A stretch of 64,000 bases of DNA from Gramella sp. KN1008 (GCF_004332155.1 NZ_SJDV01000003.1:470264-534263), one strand, 5' to 3'; positions 1-9,909 are shown, numbered from the stretch's first letter. The notes: generated by a model not told the origin, from the letters alone. Numbers and translations are program-made.

Positions 1-3000
1 CTTTTCGATCATATAGTACACTAATGGTACTACCAGTAGTGTAAGCACTGTTGAAGCTATGGTTCCTCCCATAAGCGAGATCGCCAGTCCCTGGAATATA
101 GGGTCAAAGAGGATCACAAAAGCTCCGATCACCACCGTACCTGCGGTTAGCAGGATTGGTGTGGTCCTTACAGCTCCGGCCTCGATCACGGCCTGTTTCA
201 ACGGAATTCCTTCTTCCAGCCTCAGGTTCACGAAATCGATGAGCAGCACCGAGTTCCGGACCATGATACCCGCGAGGGCAATCATCCCGATAAAAGAAGT
301 GGCCGTAAAGAAAGCTCCCAGTAACCAGTGACCCAGTACGATTCCCACAAGTGAAAGCGGGATGGCAACCATCATCACTATTGGTGCTTTAAAGTTCTGG
401 AACCAGCCAACGATCAGGATATAAATGATGATGATCACACCAAGGAAAGCGATCCCAAGATCCCTGAAGACTTCCAGGGTGATCTGCCATTCTCCATCCC
501 ATTTTACAGTATAATCGTCTTCGTACTGAGGTTGTTCCATGTACAGCTCATTCATCGTATATCCTTTAGGAAGTTCAATATCCTTGAGTTTTTCTTCCAT
601 TCCCAGAATAGCATAAACGGGACTTTCAAGTTCCCCTGCCATATCGGCCAGTACATATACCACTCGCTTCTGATTCTTGCGGTATATATTTTTTTCCCGA
701 ACATCTTCTTTCACCTCTACTAAGTCACCTACAGAAACCATCTGGCCGTTTTGTGACTGGATCTGAATCTGGGAAATATCATTGACTGAAGATTTTTCAT
801 TTTCCTCCAGGGCCAGTACGATTCCCACAGGTTTTGCAGCGTTCTCATCATAAAGCTGGGTTACGGCATTCTCGCCCAAGGCTGTATTAAGTGTGTAGAC
901 GATCTGTTGAGGGGCGATCCCGTAAAGCATCGCCTTCTCCTTATCGATCTCGAACTTGTATTCAGGCTGATCGGCTTCTACCATCCAGTCCACATCTACT
1001 ACATCTTCAGTATTATTAAGGATATTCTGAACTTTATCAGCTACCTCGATCTGTTTGTCATAATCCGGGCCGTATACTTCAGCAACAATGGTCGAAAGTA
1101 CGGGAGGTCCAGGTGGAACTTCCACCAGCTTCACATTTGCGTCGTATTTAGACGCGATCTTCTGAACATCCGGACGCAGTAGTTTTACTATATCATGACT
1201 CTGCGCGCTTCGGTCTCCTTTATCTGTTAGGTTCACCTGAATATCGGCCGTGTTACTGGAGCCTCGCAGGTCATAATGCCTTACCAGTCCGTTAAAGGTA
1301 ATAGGTGCCGAAGCTCCAACATAGCTCTGGTAATTCACTACTTCAGGTCTTTGAGAAAGGTACTGCCCGATCTCCCTGGTGACCACAGCAGTTCTTTCCA
1401 GTGTAGTGCCTTCTGGCATATCTATAATTACCTGGAATTCGTTCTTGTTATCGAAAGGCAGCATTTTCACTGCTACTGTCTCGGTAAAGAACATTGCCAC
1501 CGAAGCCAGGAGCAAAGCTATTGTTACCCCCAGGAATATCCATCGTTTCCTGGGATTCTCTATCAGAGGCTTTTCAAACTTTGAATACATCCTGTAAATA
1601 AAGGTGTTATCGATGCTGTTGTCACCTTCGTTTACTTCAGGTTCTTTTTCTCCTTTTTTAGCCTTTTCTCTAAGGAAAATATATCCGAGGTAAGGTGTAA
1701 TGGTCAATGCCACGAATAAGGATAATATCATCGCAATGGATGCTCCAATCGGCATGGGACTCATATATGGTCCCATGAGTCCGCTAACAAATGCCATTGG
1801 CAGTACCGAAGCGATCACCGTAAAAGTTGCCAGGATGGTAGGGTTTCCAACTTCATTAATGGCATAAAGAGCAGCCTGTTTAAACGGTAAACGCCGCAAT
1901 TTGAAATGCCTGTGCATATTTTCGGCAATAATAATGGAGTCGTCCACCACAATACCGGTTACGAATACCAGTGCAAAAAGCGTAATACGGTTAAGCGTAT
2001 AATCAAGCATATAGTAGCTAAGGAGGGTAAGTGCGAACGTGATGGGTACAGAAAGGAATACCACGAGTCCGCCACGCCAGCCCATAGCCAGCATAACCAC
2101 GATGGTTACCGCGATGATCGCTCCAATAAGGTGCATCAGTAATTCAGAAACCTTATGGGAAGCAGTTTCCCCATAGTTTCTGGTCACTTCTACATTAACA
2201 TCATCGGGAATAAGGTTTTTCTTAAGGTGATCTACCTTCTCGATGATCACATCGGCGATCTTCATCGCATCGGCACCTTTTCGTTTGGCTACGTATAGTG
2301 TAACTGCAGGATATTCCGAATTATATTCCCCGGCTTTTTCATCAGCCTGGCCGTATCCGAAACTTACATATTCATTTGGCAATTCGGGTCCGTCCAGAAC
2401 CGTGGCTACCTGTTTCAGGTAAACCGGCTGATTGTCCTGAACCCCTACGATGAGGTTCTTTACATCTTCTTTTGACTCCAGGAAGCTTCCGGTGGTCACC
2501 AGGAACTCGGTGTCCTGATCATCAAATGTTCCCGAAGACATCTGCTGATTATTCGCTTTGATCTTTTCGGCTATGCCAAGGAAGTCAACACCACTGGAAG
2601 CCATTTTGGCCTTATCCAACACTACACGTAACTCACGACTTCTTCCGCCTTTGAGCTTTGTAATTGAAACATCTTCCACTTTTTCTATCTCGTGGTTAAG
2701 CTCTTCTGCTATCTGCTTCAATTCATAATCGTTATACCGTTCACTCCATAGCGTAAGTCCCAGAACAGGAACATCGTCAATGGCACGGGTCTTTACCATG
2801 GGCTGCGTTACATTTCGTGGCAGTTTATCCATACTCTTCAGCAGTTCGTTGTAGAGTTTCACGTAGGAGCGCTCAATGTCTTCCCCCACATAGAACTGAA
2901 CGATGAGCATTCCCTGTTCTTTCATTGAAGTGGAATACACATATTCCACTCCTTTTACGTTAGATATTATCTTTTCCAGTGGCTTGATCACTCTCGACTC

Positions 3001-3192
3001 GACCTCTGTTGGCGAAGCACCAGGATAACCGACAAAGATATCGGCCATAGGTACGTCTATTTGAGGCTCTTCTTCCCGTGGTATAAGGAACGAACTGTAA
3101 ACCCCGACCACCATAAAGACGATCATAAGCAGTACCGTAAGTTTCGAGTTAATAAAGCCCCTGGCTATTTTACCTGCTAACCCTTCTTTCAT
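1..3192 (-). CDS. RND-family efflux pump, inner-membrane transporter (partial, C-terminus off the left edge)
   Basis: An open frame runs from an ATG at 3192 to the left edge without a stop, giving 1064 codons in the window. The N-terminus (MKEGLAGKIARGF, then a hydrophobic helix) and the FLIPREEEPQID segment are typical of hydrophobe/amphiphile RND permeases. Further support comes from the TM4 motif GIVVDDSIIIAEN, whose acidic pair is the proton relay of the AcrB family, and from a repeated TM-rich second half (IALAGIMVRNSVLLIDF). The family is usually about 1020-1150 residues, so little is missing. It sits last in a three-gene operon with its adaptor (37 nt upstream) and outer-membrane channel, as expected for drug or toxic-compound export. 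The TM4 sequence is not that of CusA/CzcA metal pumps, so the substrate is unknown. Confidence 0.93.
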   Translation of the reverse strand, partial: MKEGLAGKIARGFINSKLTVLLMIVFMVVGVYSSFLIPREEEPQIDVPMADIFVGYPGASPTEVESRVIKPLEKIISNVKGVEYVYSTSMKEQGMLIVQFYVGEDIERSYVKLYNELLKSMDKLPRNVTQPMVKTRAIDDVPVLGLTLWSERYNDYELKQIAEELNHEIEKVEDVSITKLKGGRSRELRVVLDKAKMASSGVDFLGIAEKIKANNQQMSSGTFDDQDTEFLVTTGSFLESKEDVKNLIVGVQDNQPVYLKQVATVLDGPELPNEYVSFGYGQADEKAGEYNSEYPAVTLYVAKRKGADAMKIADVIIEKVDHLKKNLIPDDVNVEVTRNYGETASHKVSELLMHLIGAIIAVTIVVMLAMGWRGGLVVFLSVPITFALTLLSYYMLDYTLNRITLFALVFVTGIVVDDSIIIAENMHRHFKLRRLPFKQAALYAINEVGNPTILATFTVIASVLPMAFVSGLMGPYMSPMPIGASIAMILSLFVALTITPYLGYIFLREKAKKGEKEPEVNEGDNSIDNTFIYRMYSKFEKPLIENPRKRWIFLGVTIALLLASVAMFFTETVAVKMLPFDNKNEFQVIIDMPEGTTLERTAVVTREIGQYLSQRPEVVNYQSYVGASAPITFNGLVRHYDLRGSSNTADIQVNLTDKGDRSAQSHDIVKLLRPDVQKIASKYDANVKLVEVPPGPPVLSTIVAEVYGPDYDKQIEVADKVQNILNNTEDVVDVDWMVEADQPEYKFEIDKEKAMLYGIAPQQIVYTLNTALGENAVTQLYDENAAKPVGIVLALEENEKSSVNDISQIQIQSQNGQMVSVGDLVEVKEDVREKNIYRKNQKRVVYVLADMAGELESPVYAILGMEEKLKDIELPKGYTMNELYMEQPQYEDDYTVKWDGEWQITLEVFRDLGIAFLGVIIIIYILIVGWFQNFKAPIVMMVAIPLSLVGIVLGHWLLGAFFTATSFIGMIALAGIMVRNSVLLIDFVNLRLEEGIPLKQAVIEAGAVRTTPILLTAGTVVIGAFVILFDPIFQGLAISLMGGTIASTVLTLLVVPLVYYMIEK

Positions 3193-3229
3193 TGTATAGC
3201 TTTTAAATTCCTGTATTTTTTAATTAGGC

Positions 3230-4303
3230 TTATTGTTTACTTACTGGTGCACCGTTGTAGAGCTTCCCTTGAGCGTCTGCAATGTATTCTTCTTCTGCAT
3301 TAAGCCCTGAAAGCACTTCTACCTGGTCGCCATAGTTTTTGCCTAATCTAATCCATCGTAGGAGAGCTGTTTTCTGCGAGCTTATTGTGTAAATCCCGGT
3401 GAGATCTCCGCGATGTACAACAGCTGCTGAAGGAATAAGAACTCGTTCACTGGCAGTTTTTCGTTCTACCGGGATATCTATACTTACATACATTCCAGAT
3501 CTTATCTCATCGCCGGTCTCTTCCAGGCTAACCTTTACAGGATACTGACTTCCGGTATTCTTAGCTGAAGAACTGATTTCCGAAATTGTCCCTTTCAGGG
3601 TCTTGTCCAGTGTCTTTATTTTCACATCTACCTGTGTTCCTTCTTTAATCGAAGAAACCTCAGATTCCGGAACGGTGGCTCTCACTTCGAAAACACCGGG
3701 GGCTTCCATTGCCACCAATGGCATTCCCGGATTGGCCATATCACCTTCTTCCACAAATTTATTGGTGATCACTCCGCTAAAAGGAGCCCTGATGTTTACA
3801 TAGGCGAACTGTGCCTGGATCTCATTCTTCATCTGTTTTGCAGCTTCGAGTCTGGCTTTTGCCATCTCATAATTCGCGGTCATATCGTCCAGTTCCTTTT
3901 GGGAAGCACTGTTATCTTCAAAAAGGTTCCTAAATCGGTTATAATCCTTTTCCGCATTATTATAAGCTGCCTGGGCTTCGGTGATCTTTGCATTCACCTG
4001 TGCCAGTTTTGCCTGCAGATCAGAATTATTGATGGATACCAGCAACTGGCCTTTCCTTACTTTATCACCAATTTCAACATTGATATTATCCACATAACCC
4101 ATCATCCGGGTGCTGAGTTTTGCATTATTTACGGCCTCTATCTTACCACTAAGGCTTAGAGTAGATCCTTTTTCTGAAGCTGGGGAATTCACGCTTACGG
4201 CAATTGCAGGCCGCTGTTCTTTTGTGGGTTTCTTATCGTCTCCACAGCTAATAAATAGACTTGCAGCTCCGGCAATTAAAAGAGTATATAATTTCAGTTT
4301 CAT
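3230..4303 (-). CDS. RND efflux periplasmic adaptor (membrane fusion protein, HlyD/AcrA type) lipoprotein
   Basis: 357 residues. The N-terminus is a lipoprotein signal with the lipobox at Cys20 (ASLFISC, then GDDKK). It is followed by a biotinyl-lipoyl-like half motif (GYVDNINVEIGDKVRKGQ), a long alpha-helical hairpin at about residues 95-165 (AQVNAKITEAQAAYNNAEKD), the second lipoyl half (FVNIRAP-like VNIRAPFSGVITNKF) and beta-barrel/membrane-proximal domains. The protein bridges the inner-membrane pump to the outer-membrane channel. It lies 3 nt downstream of the TolC-like gene and 37 nt before the pump, so the three genes are very probably co-transcribed. Confidence 0.93.
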   Translation of the reverse strand: MKLKLYTLLIAGAASLFISCGDDKKPTKEQRPAIAVSVNSPASEKGSTLSLSGKIEAVNNAKLSTRMMGYVDNINVEIGDKVRKGQLLVSINNSDLQAKLAQVNAKITEAQAAYNNAEKDYNRFRNLFEDNSASQKELDDMTANYEMAKARLEAAKQMKNEIQAQFAYVNIRAPFSGVITNKFVEEGDMANPGMPLVAMEAPGVFEVRATVPESEVSSIKEGTQVDVKIKTLDKTLKGTISEISSSAKNTGSQYPVKVSLEETGDEIRSGMYVSIDIPVERKTASERVLIPSAAVVHRGDLTGIYTISSQKTALLRWIRLGKNYGDQVEVLSGLNAEEEYIADAQGKLYNGAPVSKQ

Positions 4304-4306
4304 CGC

Positions 4307-5620
4307 TTATTTTTTGGTTAAAAATTCTAAATATGCCTTGGCATAGTTGTATTCGTAAATCGTTTGATAATATTCGAGTTCTTTTTCAAGGTATTTTGCT
4401 TCTGCTGAGAGAAGGTCTGAAGTTTTTTCCAGTCCTTCCTCAAAACGGTTGGTCCTGATCCTTAGAGATTCTTCAGACTGTTGCATTGCAAGTTCGCTGA
4501 GGGTCAGCTTGTTTTCTGCATCCTTAAGAGCTCTTCTGGCTTTATTAAGTTCCATAGTACTCTTTGATACATATTGCTCATATTCGAGCTTTGCCTGTTC
4601 GTATTCAGCCCTGCTTTTCTGCGTTTTCCCAATGCGCTTTGAACCTTGGAAAAGATCCCAGCTTAATGAAACACCTGCGATATAACCACTGGCATCCCCC
4701 TGGAAAATATCTTCATCATAAAGCTCGTAGCTGCCAAAGGCATTTAATCTTGGTAAAAAGCTCATCTTATCGGCTTTATACATATCCTTTCTTGCTTCCG
4801 TAGCCAGCTCCATAGCCTTGATATCTGAACGCTCTTCGGAAATACCGGCATTTTCAGTCTCTACTAGAGAGTTTATCTGCAGGGAATCTGTAGGCTTCAG
4901 GATTCCTTCCTGTGACTGTCCCATTAAGAACTCCAGATAGTCTGAAGCATTTTCAAGGTTACTTTTTGCATAATGCAAACGGTTATTGATCTCAGACACC
5001 CTAACTTCCACAGAGAGGATATCGGCTTTTTGAAGATAGCCCTGCTTATATCTGTCACTGGCCATTTTCTGATTGGATAGAGCGGCTTCACGGGCCTTCT
5101 CCAAAACATTCACGGCTTTATAGGCCAGCTGAAGCTCCATATAGGCTTTTTCCACCTCCAGCTTCATATAATCCCCTGTACGTTCTCCATTCAGGCGGGT
5201 AGCCTCCATTTTAGAATCGGCTGCCTTGCGTTGAAAGATCCCGTCAAGATTAACAATTGGCTGTTCCACTTCAATTTTCGTAGCGAAATTGTTTATACGA
5301 TCCGGATCATTAAGTAGGGCAGGATTAAAATCACTTTGACTGATCCTTTCCTGGTTCAGTTTTGAACCGAAGGCCATAAGGGGATTATTAGTGGTCATCG
5401 CCGTGTGGGAAACACTTATGTTTGGCAGGAATACCGCATTGGTTTGCCGGTAATCGGCCTGTGCCTGCAGGAATTCCTGTTCGGATATTTTTAATTTTCT
5501 GTTATTTTCCTCAACCTTTTGCACCACCGAGTCCTTACTAATAGGCGTTACCTGTTGTGACGAGGCAGATAGGCTCGTGAAAAACGTCAACAGAATTACA
5601 GAGAGTTTTATTCTATTCAT
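4307..5620 (-). CDS. TolC-family outer-membrane efflux protein
   Basis: 437 residues with a Sec signal peptide ending near residue 21 (SASSQQ). Two copies of the outer-membrane efflux domain are visible: long amphipathic coiled-coil helices (QAQADYRQTNAVFLPNIS; KLEYEQYVSKSTMELNKARR) and the beta-strand regions that form the trimeric barrel (SGYIAGVSLSWDLFQG). It is the first gene of the efflux operon. Its upstream region carries the palindrome at 5671-5684, which also appears in front of the Hsp20/DUF302 genes. Confidence 0.92.
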   Translation of the reverse strand: MNRIKLSVILLTFFTSLSASSQQVTPISKDSVVQKVEENNRKLKISEQEFLQAQADYRQTNAVFLPNISVSHTAMTTNNPLMAFGSKLNQERISQSDFNPALLNDPDRINNFATKIEVEQPIVNLDGIFQRKAADSKMEATRLNGERTGDYMKLEVEKAYMELQLAYKAVNVLEKAREAALSNQKMASDRYKQGYLQKADILSVEVRVSEINNRLHYAKSNLENASDYLEFLMGQSQEGILKPTDSLQINSLVETENAGISEERSDIKAMELATEARKDMYKADKMSFLPRLNAFGSYELYDEDIFQGDASGYIAGVSLSWDLFQGSKRIGKTQKSRAEYEQAKLEYEQYVSKSTMELNKARRALKDAENKLTLSELAMQQSEESLRIRTNRFEEGLEKTSDLLSAEAKYLEKELEYYQTIYEYNYAKAYLEFLTKK

Positions 5621-5670
5621 AGTTTTTAATTTTCAGGTACAAAAATAGCGGTGGGAACAGGGGCCGGTCA

Positions 5671-5684
5671 GTAACTTTTGTTAC
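5671..5684. promoter_or_regulatory. Operator-like palindrome GTAAC-N4-GTTAC upstream of the efflux operon
   Basis: The sequence GTAACTTTTGTTAC is a perfect 5-4-5 inverted repeat, with the geometry of CRP/FNR-family sites. With two flanking bases (CAGTAACTTTTGTTAC, 5669-5684) it matches 35326-35341 at 15 of 16 positions. It lies 51 nt upstream of the TolC-gene ATG and 180 nt upstream of the divergent reductase. The regulator is not known. Confidence 0.55.
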
Positions 5685-5742
5685 AGCTGGGAAGCAGGGG
5701 ATTAGAGAGGAGGGGCTTTTATACTTTTTATAACTTGTTAAG

Positions 5743-5774
5743 TTTGGAGTATACCTGTCTAATCCTTGAATTTG
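5743..5774 (+). promoter_or_regulatory. Possible Bacteroidota-type promoter for the aldo/keto reductase
   Basis: TTTG at 5743-5746 and TGAATTTG at 5767-5774 (one mismatch to TAnnTTTG) are separated by 20 nt, matching the flavobacterial -33/-7 arrangement. They lie about 90 nt upstream of the start codon. Such short motifs occur by chance, so this is tentative. Confidence 0.3.
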
Positions 5775-5864
5775 TAGTTCTTTTGCATGAAAGGATAAAT
5801 ATGTAGGCCTTACCGAGCGTGGGAAAGGAGATTGGTGTTTTTATGATTCAAATAGAAAATCAAC

Positions 5865-6725
5865 ATGAAATTAAGTGATATAGAAGGAAGACTTAAACTT
5901 AACAATGGAGTTGAAATGCCCTATCTGGGTCTTGGGGTATATAAGGCAAAGGATGGGGCAGAAGTAATCAATTCGATCACCCATGCTTTAAGGAATGGAT
6001 ACCGATTGATAGATACGGCAAGTTTCTATGAGAATGAAGAGGGAGTGGGAGAGGCGATAAAAAGTTCCGGAATTCCAAGAGAAGAAATATTCGTTACCAC
6101 AAAGATATGGATCAGTGATCAGGGAGCCGGGTCGGTAAGAAAAGCTTTTGAAGTCTCTTTGAAAAAACTCGGCCTGGATTATATAGATCTTTACCTGATT
6201 CATTGGCCTGTCCCGGGGAAATATCTTGAAACCTGGAAAATATTACAGGAACTATATACCGACGGGAAAGTGAGGGCCATTGGATTGAGCAATTGTCTTA
6301 TACATCACCTGGAAAATGTAAAGAAACTTGGAGGAGTTCAACCTGCGCTTCTTCAAAATGAATTTCATCCGAGACTGTTACAGGAGGATATCCTGGATTA
6401 CTGTAAAAATAATAATATTCAGTATCAGGCCTGGGCTCCTTTAATGAGAGGCGAAATTCTCAATAACGGAGTGATCAAAGATCTGGCTGATAAATATGGA
6501 AAAAGTCCTGCTCAGATCGTTATTCGATGGGACCTGCAGAAGGGAGTGGCGACTATCCCTAAAAGCGTTCATGCCGACAGAATTATTGAAAATTCCAGGG
6601 TTTTTGATTTTGAACTGACCGCTTCCGAAATGGGTATGATAGATGGCCTAGAGAATAAAACTCGTACTGGAGCCCACCCTGATGAGTTTATGGAATATTT
6701 CAGAAAAAAAGGTCTGAAACTTTAA
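5865..6725 (+). CDS. Aldo/keto reductase
   Basis: 286 residues, a normal length for the family. It reduces carbonyl substrates with NAD(P)H in the cytoplasm. The catalytic tetrad is complete: Asp50 (YRLIDTA), Tyr55 (SFYENEE), Lys80 (VTTKIW) and His113 (LIHWPVPG). The C-terminal cofactor motif is also recognisable (IPKSVHADRIIENSRVFDF). The start is well placed, with GVEMPYLGLG following directly as in other members (for example DkgA/YtbE-type enzymes). It is divergent from the efflux operon and stands alone. The physiological substrate cannot be read from the sequence. Confidence 0.95.
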   Translation: MKLSDIEGRLKLNNGVEMPYLGLGVYKAKDGAEVINSITHALRNGYRLIDTASFYENEEGVGEAIKSSGIPREEIFVTTKIWISDQGAGSVRKAFEVSLKKLGLDYIDLYLIHWPVPGKYLETWKILQELYTDGKVRAIGLSNCLIHHLENVKKLGGVQPALLQNEFHPRLLQEDILDYCKNNNIQYQAWAPLMRGEILNNGVIKDLADKYGKSPAQIVIRWDLQKGVATIPKSVHADRIIENSRVFDFELTASEMGMIDGLENKTRTGAHPDEFMEYFRKKGLKL

Positions 6726-6780
6726 ATTCAGATTTCCTTTTGAAATTTAAAATAAAGCTGTTTAATTTGCAGTCCTGAAT

Positions 6781-6854
6781 CGGGATGTGGCGCAGTCTGG
6801 TAGCGTATACGCATGGGGTGCGTGGGGTCGCTGGTTCGAATCCAGTCATCCCGA
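6781..6854 (+). tRNA. tRNA-Pro (anticodon GGG)
   Basis: The acceptor arms CGGGATG (6781-6787) and CATCCCG (6847-6853) pair perfectly. The D-arm (GCGCAGTCTGGTAGCG), an anticodon loop ATGGGGT with anticodon GGG, and a T-arm with GGTTCGAATCC are all present. The discriminator base is A and CCA is not encoded. A G-type anticodon arm closed by a T-G pair gives a good cloverleaf. Confidence 0.97.
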
Positions 6855-6862
6855 CTTTTCAA

Positions 6863-6900
6863 AACGCAACTGACGTTTATTTAGTTAGTTGCGTTTTTTT
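6863..6900 (+). terminator. Rho-independent terminator after tRNA-Pro
   Basis: The arms AACGCAACT (6863-6871) and AGTTGCGTT (6887-6895) form a perfect 9-bp stem with a 15-nt loop, followed by a run of T. It starts 9 nt after the tRNA. Confidence 0.85.
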
Positions 6901-7274
6901 ATTGTGCAAGACATTTGTATAATACCTTACCTTTTATTTTATAATATCCCCTTTCCACTTCCGGATAAATCTAATCCATAGAATGGAACAGTTACTGCGT
7001 TAAATCACCCGGTTTTTTCAAATTATATTAGAAAAGGATTTATCGGGTAATTTTATCAGGAATTTTAAAGTAATAAGGATTCCCCATTCTCATTTGCACA
7101 ATTAGGTGGATTAATTCTATGGCTAATATCAAAGTTATATTTCAGCTCTGAAGGTTAGTATGTGCATATTGTTTTAAAATGTTTTCTTTTTAATCTTAAA
7201 ATGCTGATTTTAGAGACTTATCTAATTACGTCCGGTAGTATAGTTTTATATCGGGAATGTTTAAAAATTAAATT
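6901..7274. other. Gene-free AT-rich region before the esterase gene
   Basis: No credible ORF. It must hold the promoter of the esterase/fucosidase pair, but I find no convincing -33/-7 match. A 9-bp inverted repeat CCATAGAAT/ATTCTATGG (6976-6984 and 7114-7122) is the only structure noticed. The arms are too far apart to interpret. Confidence 0.5.
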
Positions 7275-9851
7275 ATGCGAATATTTTTTCTGTGTGTATT
7301 TCTATGCAATGTCTTAACAGTTTGGGCTCAGAAACCTAAAGGAAATATTGTTGAATATTTTGGTAAAGAGAAGGTTGAAGATATTCACGAAGGCGAATTA
7401 TATCATGTATTTAAAAAAGCCTTAATTTTTAAAAAAGAAAACTTTCCTGAAGTAGCAGAAGCTGTAGTATATGACCCACTTTTATTTGAATATATAGGTG
7501 AAAGCAATAGTAATATTCAAGCAGGGAAAATTGCCGGCGAAAATTATAAGGATGAACCTGTGAAATGGGACCCAACTTCAGTAAATGATAAAAATGAATT
7601 TGAAGATTTGGGTTCTGGTTACCTTTACCTGGAATTCAATTCGGATACAGATTCAATAGTATTATTTGAAGCTTCAGGACATACGAATGTTTTAATAAAT
7701 GGTTACCCGCATGAAGGCGATCATTATGACTTTGGTTGGAGTTTAGTGCCGGTTAAACTTAAAAAAGGTAAAAATGAATTCCTTCTTTCTGCAGGTCGCT
7801 TCCCTCGTATGCGAGCTCGTCTTATTAAACCTGCAAAGAAGCTCCAAATTACTCCGCGCGATATGACGTTGCCAGATATTTTGAAAGGAGAAGAAGAGAA
7901 TTTTCCTGCAGCAGTCAGAATTGTGAACTCTGATAATAGAAGTATTAAGGATTTCAAAATTATCGCGCGAATAGATGGGGAAATGGTAGAAACTAAGATT
8001 GATGAAATTCCGTCTTTATATGTACGTAAAATCCCTTTTGAAATACCAGCACCAAAAAATATAGGGAAAAAAGAGAAGGTTAATTTGAATCTCGAGCTTC
8101 ATAATTCTGAAGGAAAAATTATAGATACATATACTACAATACTTCCGGTTAAGTCTAAGTATCAGCATCATAAAAGAACCTTTTTTAGTGATATAGATGG
8201 GAGCGTTCAGTATTATAGTGTAGCACCATCTTTAGATACGATTAATCCAAATCAGGCCTTGTTTTTGTCCTTGCATGGAGCCTCGGTTGAGGCAGTTAAT
8301 CAGGCAAATGCATACAAACAGAAAGACTGGGGACATATAGTTGCACCTACCAATCGGCGGCCTTTTGGTTTTGCCTGGGAAGATTGGGGACGTTTAGATG
8401 CTCTGGAAGTTCTTTCTCACGCCGAAAAGATGTGGAATACGAATCCTTCTACAACCTACTTAACCGGGCACTCAATGGGTGGCCATGGAACATGGTATCT
8501 TGGAGTTACATATCCTGATAAATTCGCAGCAATCGCTCCAGCCGCCGGATATCCAGATTTATTGGGGTATCGTGAAAGTTTTTTAAAAAGGATTTCTAAA
8601 AACCATGTAATGCTGGAAGAACGATTTAATATGAATGAAGAAGAATTCTTAGAAAAGACTAATCTTAAATTCAAATCTGAAAAAGAAGAGCGGATGAACG
8701 CCTTGATAAGGAGTGCTGGAAATACGAGCCGAACTCTAGAGTTAATAGAGAATTACTTGCATTTTGGTATATATGTTTTACATGGAGAAGATGATACAGT
8801 TGTGCCTACTTTTATAGCGCGAGAAATGAGAGAACGGTTGGGAGAATTCCATAATGATTTTGCATATTATGAATATCCAGAAGGCACCCATTGGTATGGC
8901 GATCATAGCATGGATTGGCCCTTAATTTTTGATTATTTCAAAGTTCATTCGCAAAAACCTCAGGAGGATCTGAAAAAATTTAAGTTTAAAACTGCTTCTC
9001 CTGGAGTTTCTGAGAAAGCATATTTTATAAAAATACTTCAACAGAAAGAACCATTCGAAATAAGTGCTTTTTCTTTTGAGAAAGACAGCACCATTTGGAA
9101 TTTGACCACTAAGAATATTCACACATTAGAGCTGGATTTAAGAAAAATTCAAAATCGACCTACCTCTATTTTAATTGATGGTAATAAATTAGTTGTTCCC
9201 GATACAGGGCTGAGTCTAATTTTATCTGAAGATCAAAATTCATGGCAATTTACAAAGCGACCTGAAAAGAAGGAAAAAGGTCCCCACAGGGCTGGTGGGT
9301 TTAAAAATGTCTTTAGACATAATCCAGTTTTGGTTTATGCAACGCATGGAACAGAGAAGGAGAATGATTGGTACTATAATCGCGCAAAATATGATGCTGA
9401 GAAGTTTTATTATCGCGCCAATGGTGATTTAACATTAATTGCTGATTCTGAATTCATTCTTTCACAATATCCCGATAGAAACATAATTTTATATGGAAAT
9501 AGCGACAACAATTCAGCATGGGATAAGCTTTTAAAAAAATCGCCAATCCAGGTTTCGAAAGGCAAAATGCAGTTTGATGAAGAGATAATAGAGGGAAGGA
9601 ATTGGGGGAGTTATTTCATTTATCCAAGAATGGATAGCGAGATTGCCAGTATAGGAGTAATAAGCGCCACAGGTGAAGAAGGAATGAAAGCTGCCTGGGC
9701 CAATGATTATCTTTTAAATGGTACATTTTATCCTGATTTTATGATTTTTAATGGGAAATTGGGTCAGGAAGGATTAACCGGAGTAAAGGCTGCCGGGTTT
9801 TTTGACAATAACTGGAGTTTGGACAATGCTAAAATGGAATGGAATAAATAA
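7275..9851 (+). CDS. Secreted alpha/beta-hydrolase (esterase / prolyl-oligopeptidase-like) of 858 residues
   Basis: The signal peptide ends near residue 19 (TVWAQ). Residues about 20-290 are beta-rich and include a jelly-roll-like stretch. Residues about 320-560 form an alpha/beta-hydrolase domain with the nucleophile elbow GHSMGG (Ser400), an acid in HGEDDT (Asp506/507) and a histidine in the GTHWYGDHS segment (His539 or His544). A further domain with beta strands fills residues 570-858. The serine hydrolase could be a carbohydrate esterase or peptidase; I cannot decide. It precedes a GH29 fucosidase by 58 nt in the same direction, which favours a role in deacylating an extracellular glycan. 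Base composition is more AT-rich than in the efflux operon. Confidence 0.8.
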   Translation: MRIFFLCVFLCNVLTVWAQKPKGNIVEYFGKEKVEDIHEGELYHVFKKALIFKKENFPEVAEAVVYDPLLFEYIGESNSNIQAGKIAGENYKDEPVKWDPTSVNDKNEFEDLGSGYLYLEFNSDTDSIVLFEASGHTNVLINGYPHEGDHYDFGWSLVPVKLKKGKNEFLLSAGRFPRMRARLIKPAKKLQITPRDMTLPDILKGEEENFPAAVRIVNSDNRSIKDFKIIARIDGEMVETKIDEIPSLYVRKIPFEIPAPKNIGKKEKVNLNLELHNSEGKIIDTYTTILPVKSKYQHHKRTFFSDIDGSVQYYSVAPSLDTINPNQALFLSLHGASVEAVNQANAYKQKDWGHIVAPTNRRPFGFAWEDWGRLDALEVLSHAEKMWNTNPSTTYLTGHSMGGHGTWYLGVTYPDKFAAIAPAAGYPDLLGYRESFLKRISKNHVMLEERFNMNEEEFLEKTNLKFKSEKEERMNALIRSAGNTSRTLELIENYLHFGIYVLHGEDDTVVPTFIAREMRERLGEFHNDFAYYEYPEGTHWYGDHSMDWPLIFDYFKVHSQKPQEDLKKFKFKTASPGVSEKAYFIKILQQKEPFEISAFSFEKDSTIWNLTTKNIHTLELDLRKIQNRPTSILIDGNKLVVPDTGLSLILSEDQNSWQFTKRPEKKEKGPHRAGGFKNVFRHNPVLVYATHGTEKENDWYYNRAKYDAEKFYYRANGDLTLIADSEFILSQYPDRNIILYGNSDNNSAWDKLLKKSPIQVSKGKMQFDEEIIEGRNWGSYFIYPRMDSEIASIGVISATGEEGMKAAWANDYLLNGTFYPDFMIFNGKLGQEGLTGVKAAGFFDNNWSLDNAKMEWNK

Positions 9852-9909
9852 TAGCATTAGATTAATAGTGGATTTATAAAACTACCGGAATAAAATAATT
9901 AAATCAGTT

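Noticed and set aside
1..3192. Heavy-metal RND pump (CusA/CzcA)
   Set aside because: The TM4 motif is VDDSI as in drug-type HAE pumps, and no metal-binding adaptor or metal regulator is in the operon.
6976..7122. Inverted repeat CCATAGAAT/ATTCTATGG
   Set aside because: Only 9 bp with a 129-nt spacer in AT-rich DNA; expected by chance at this scale.
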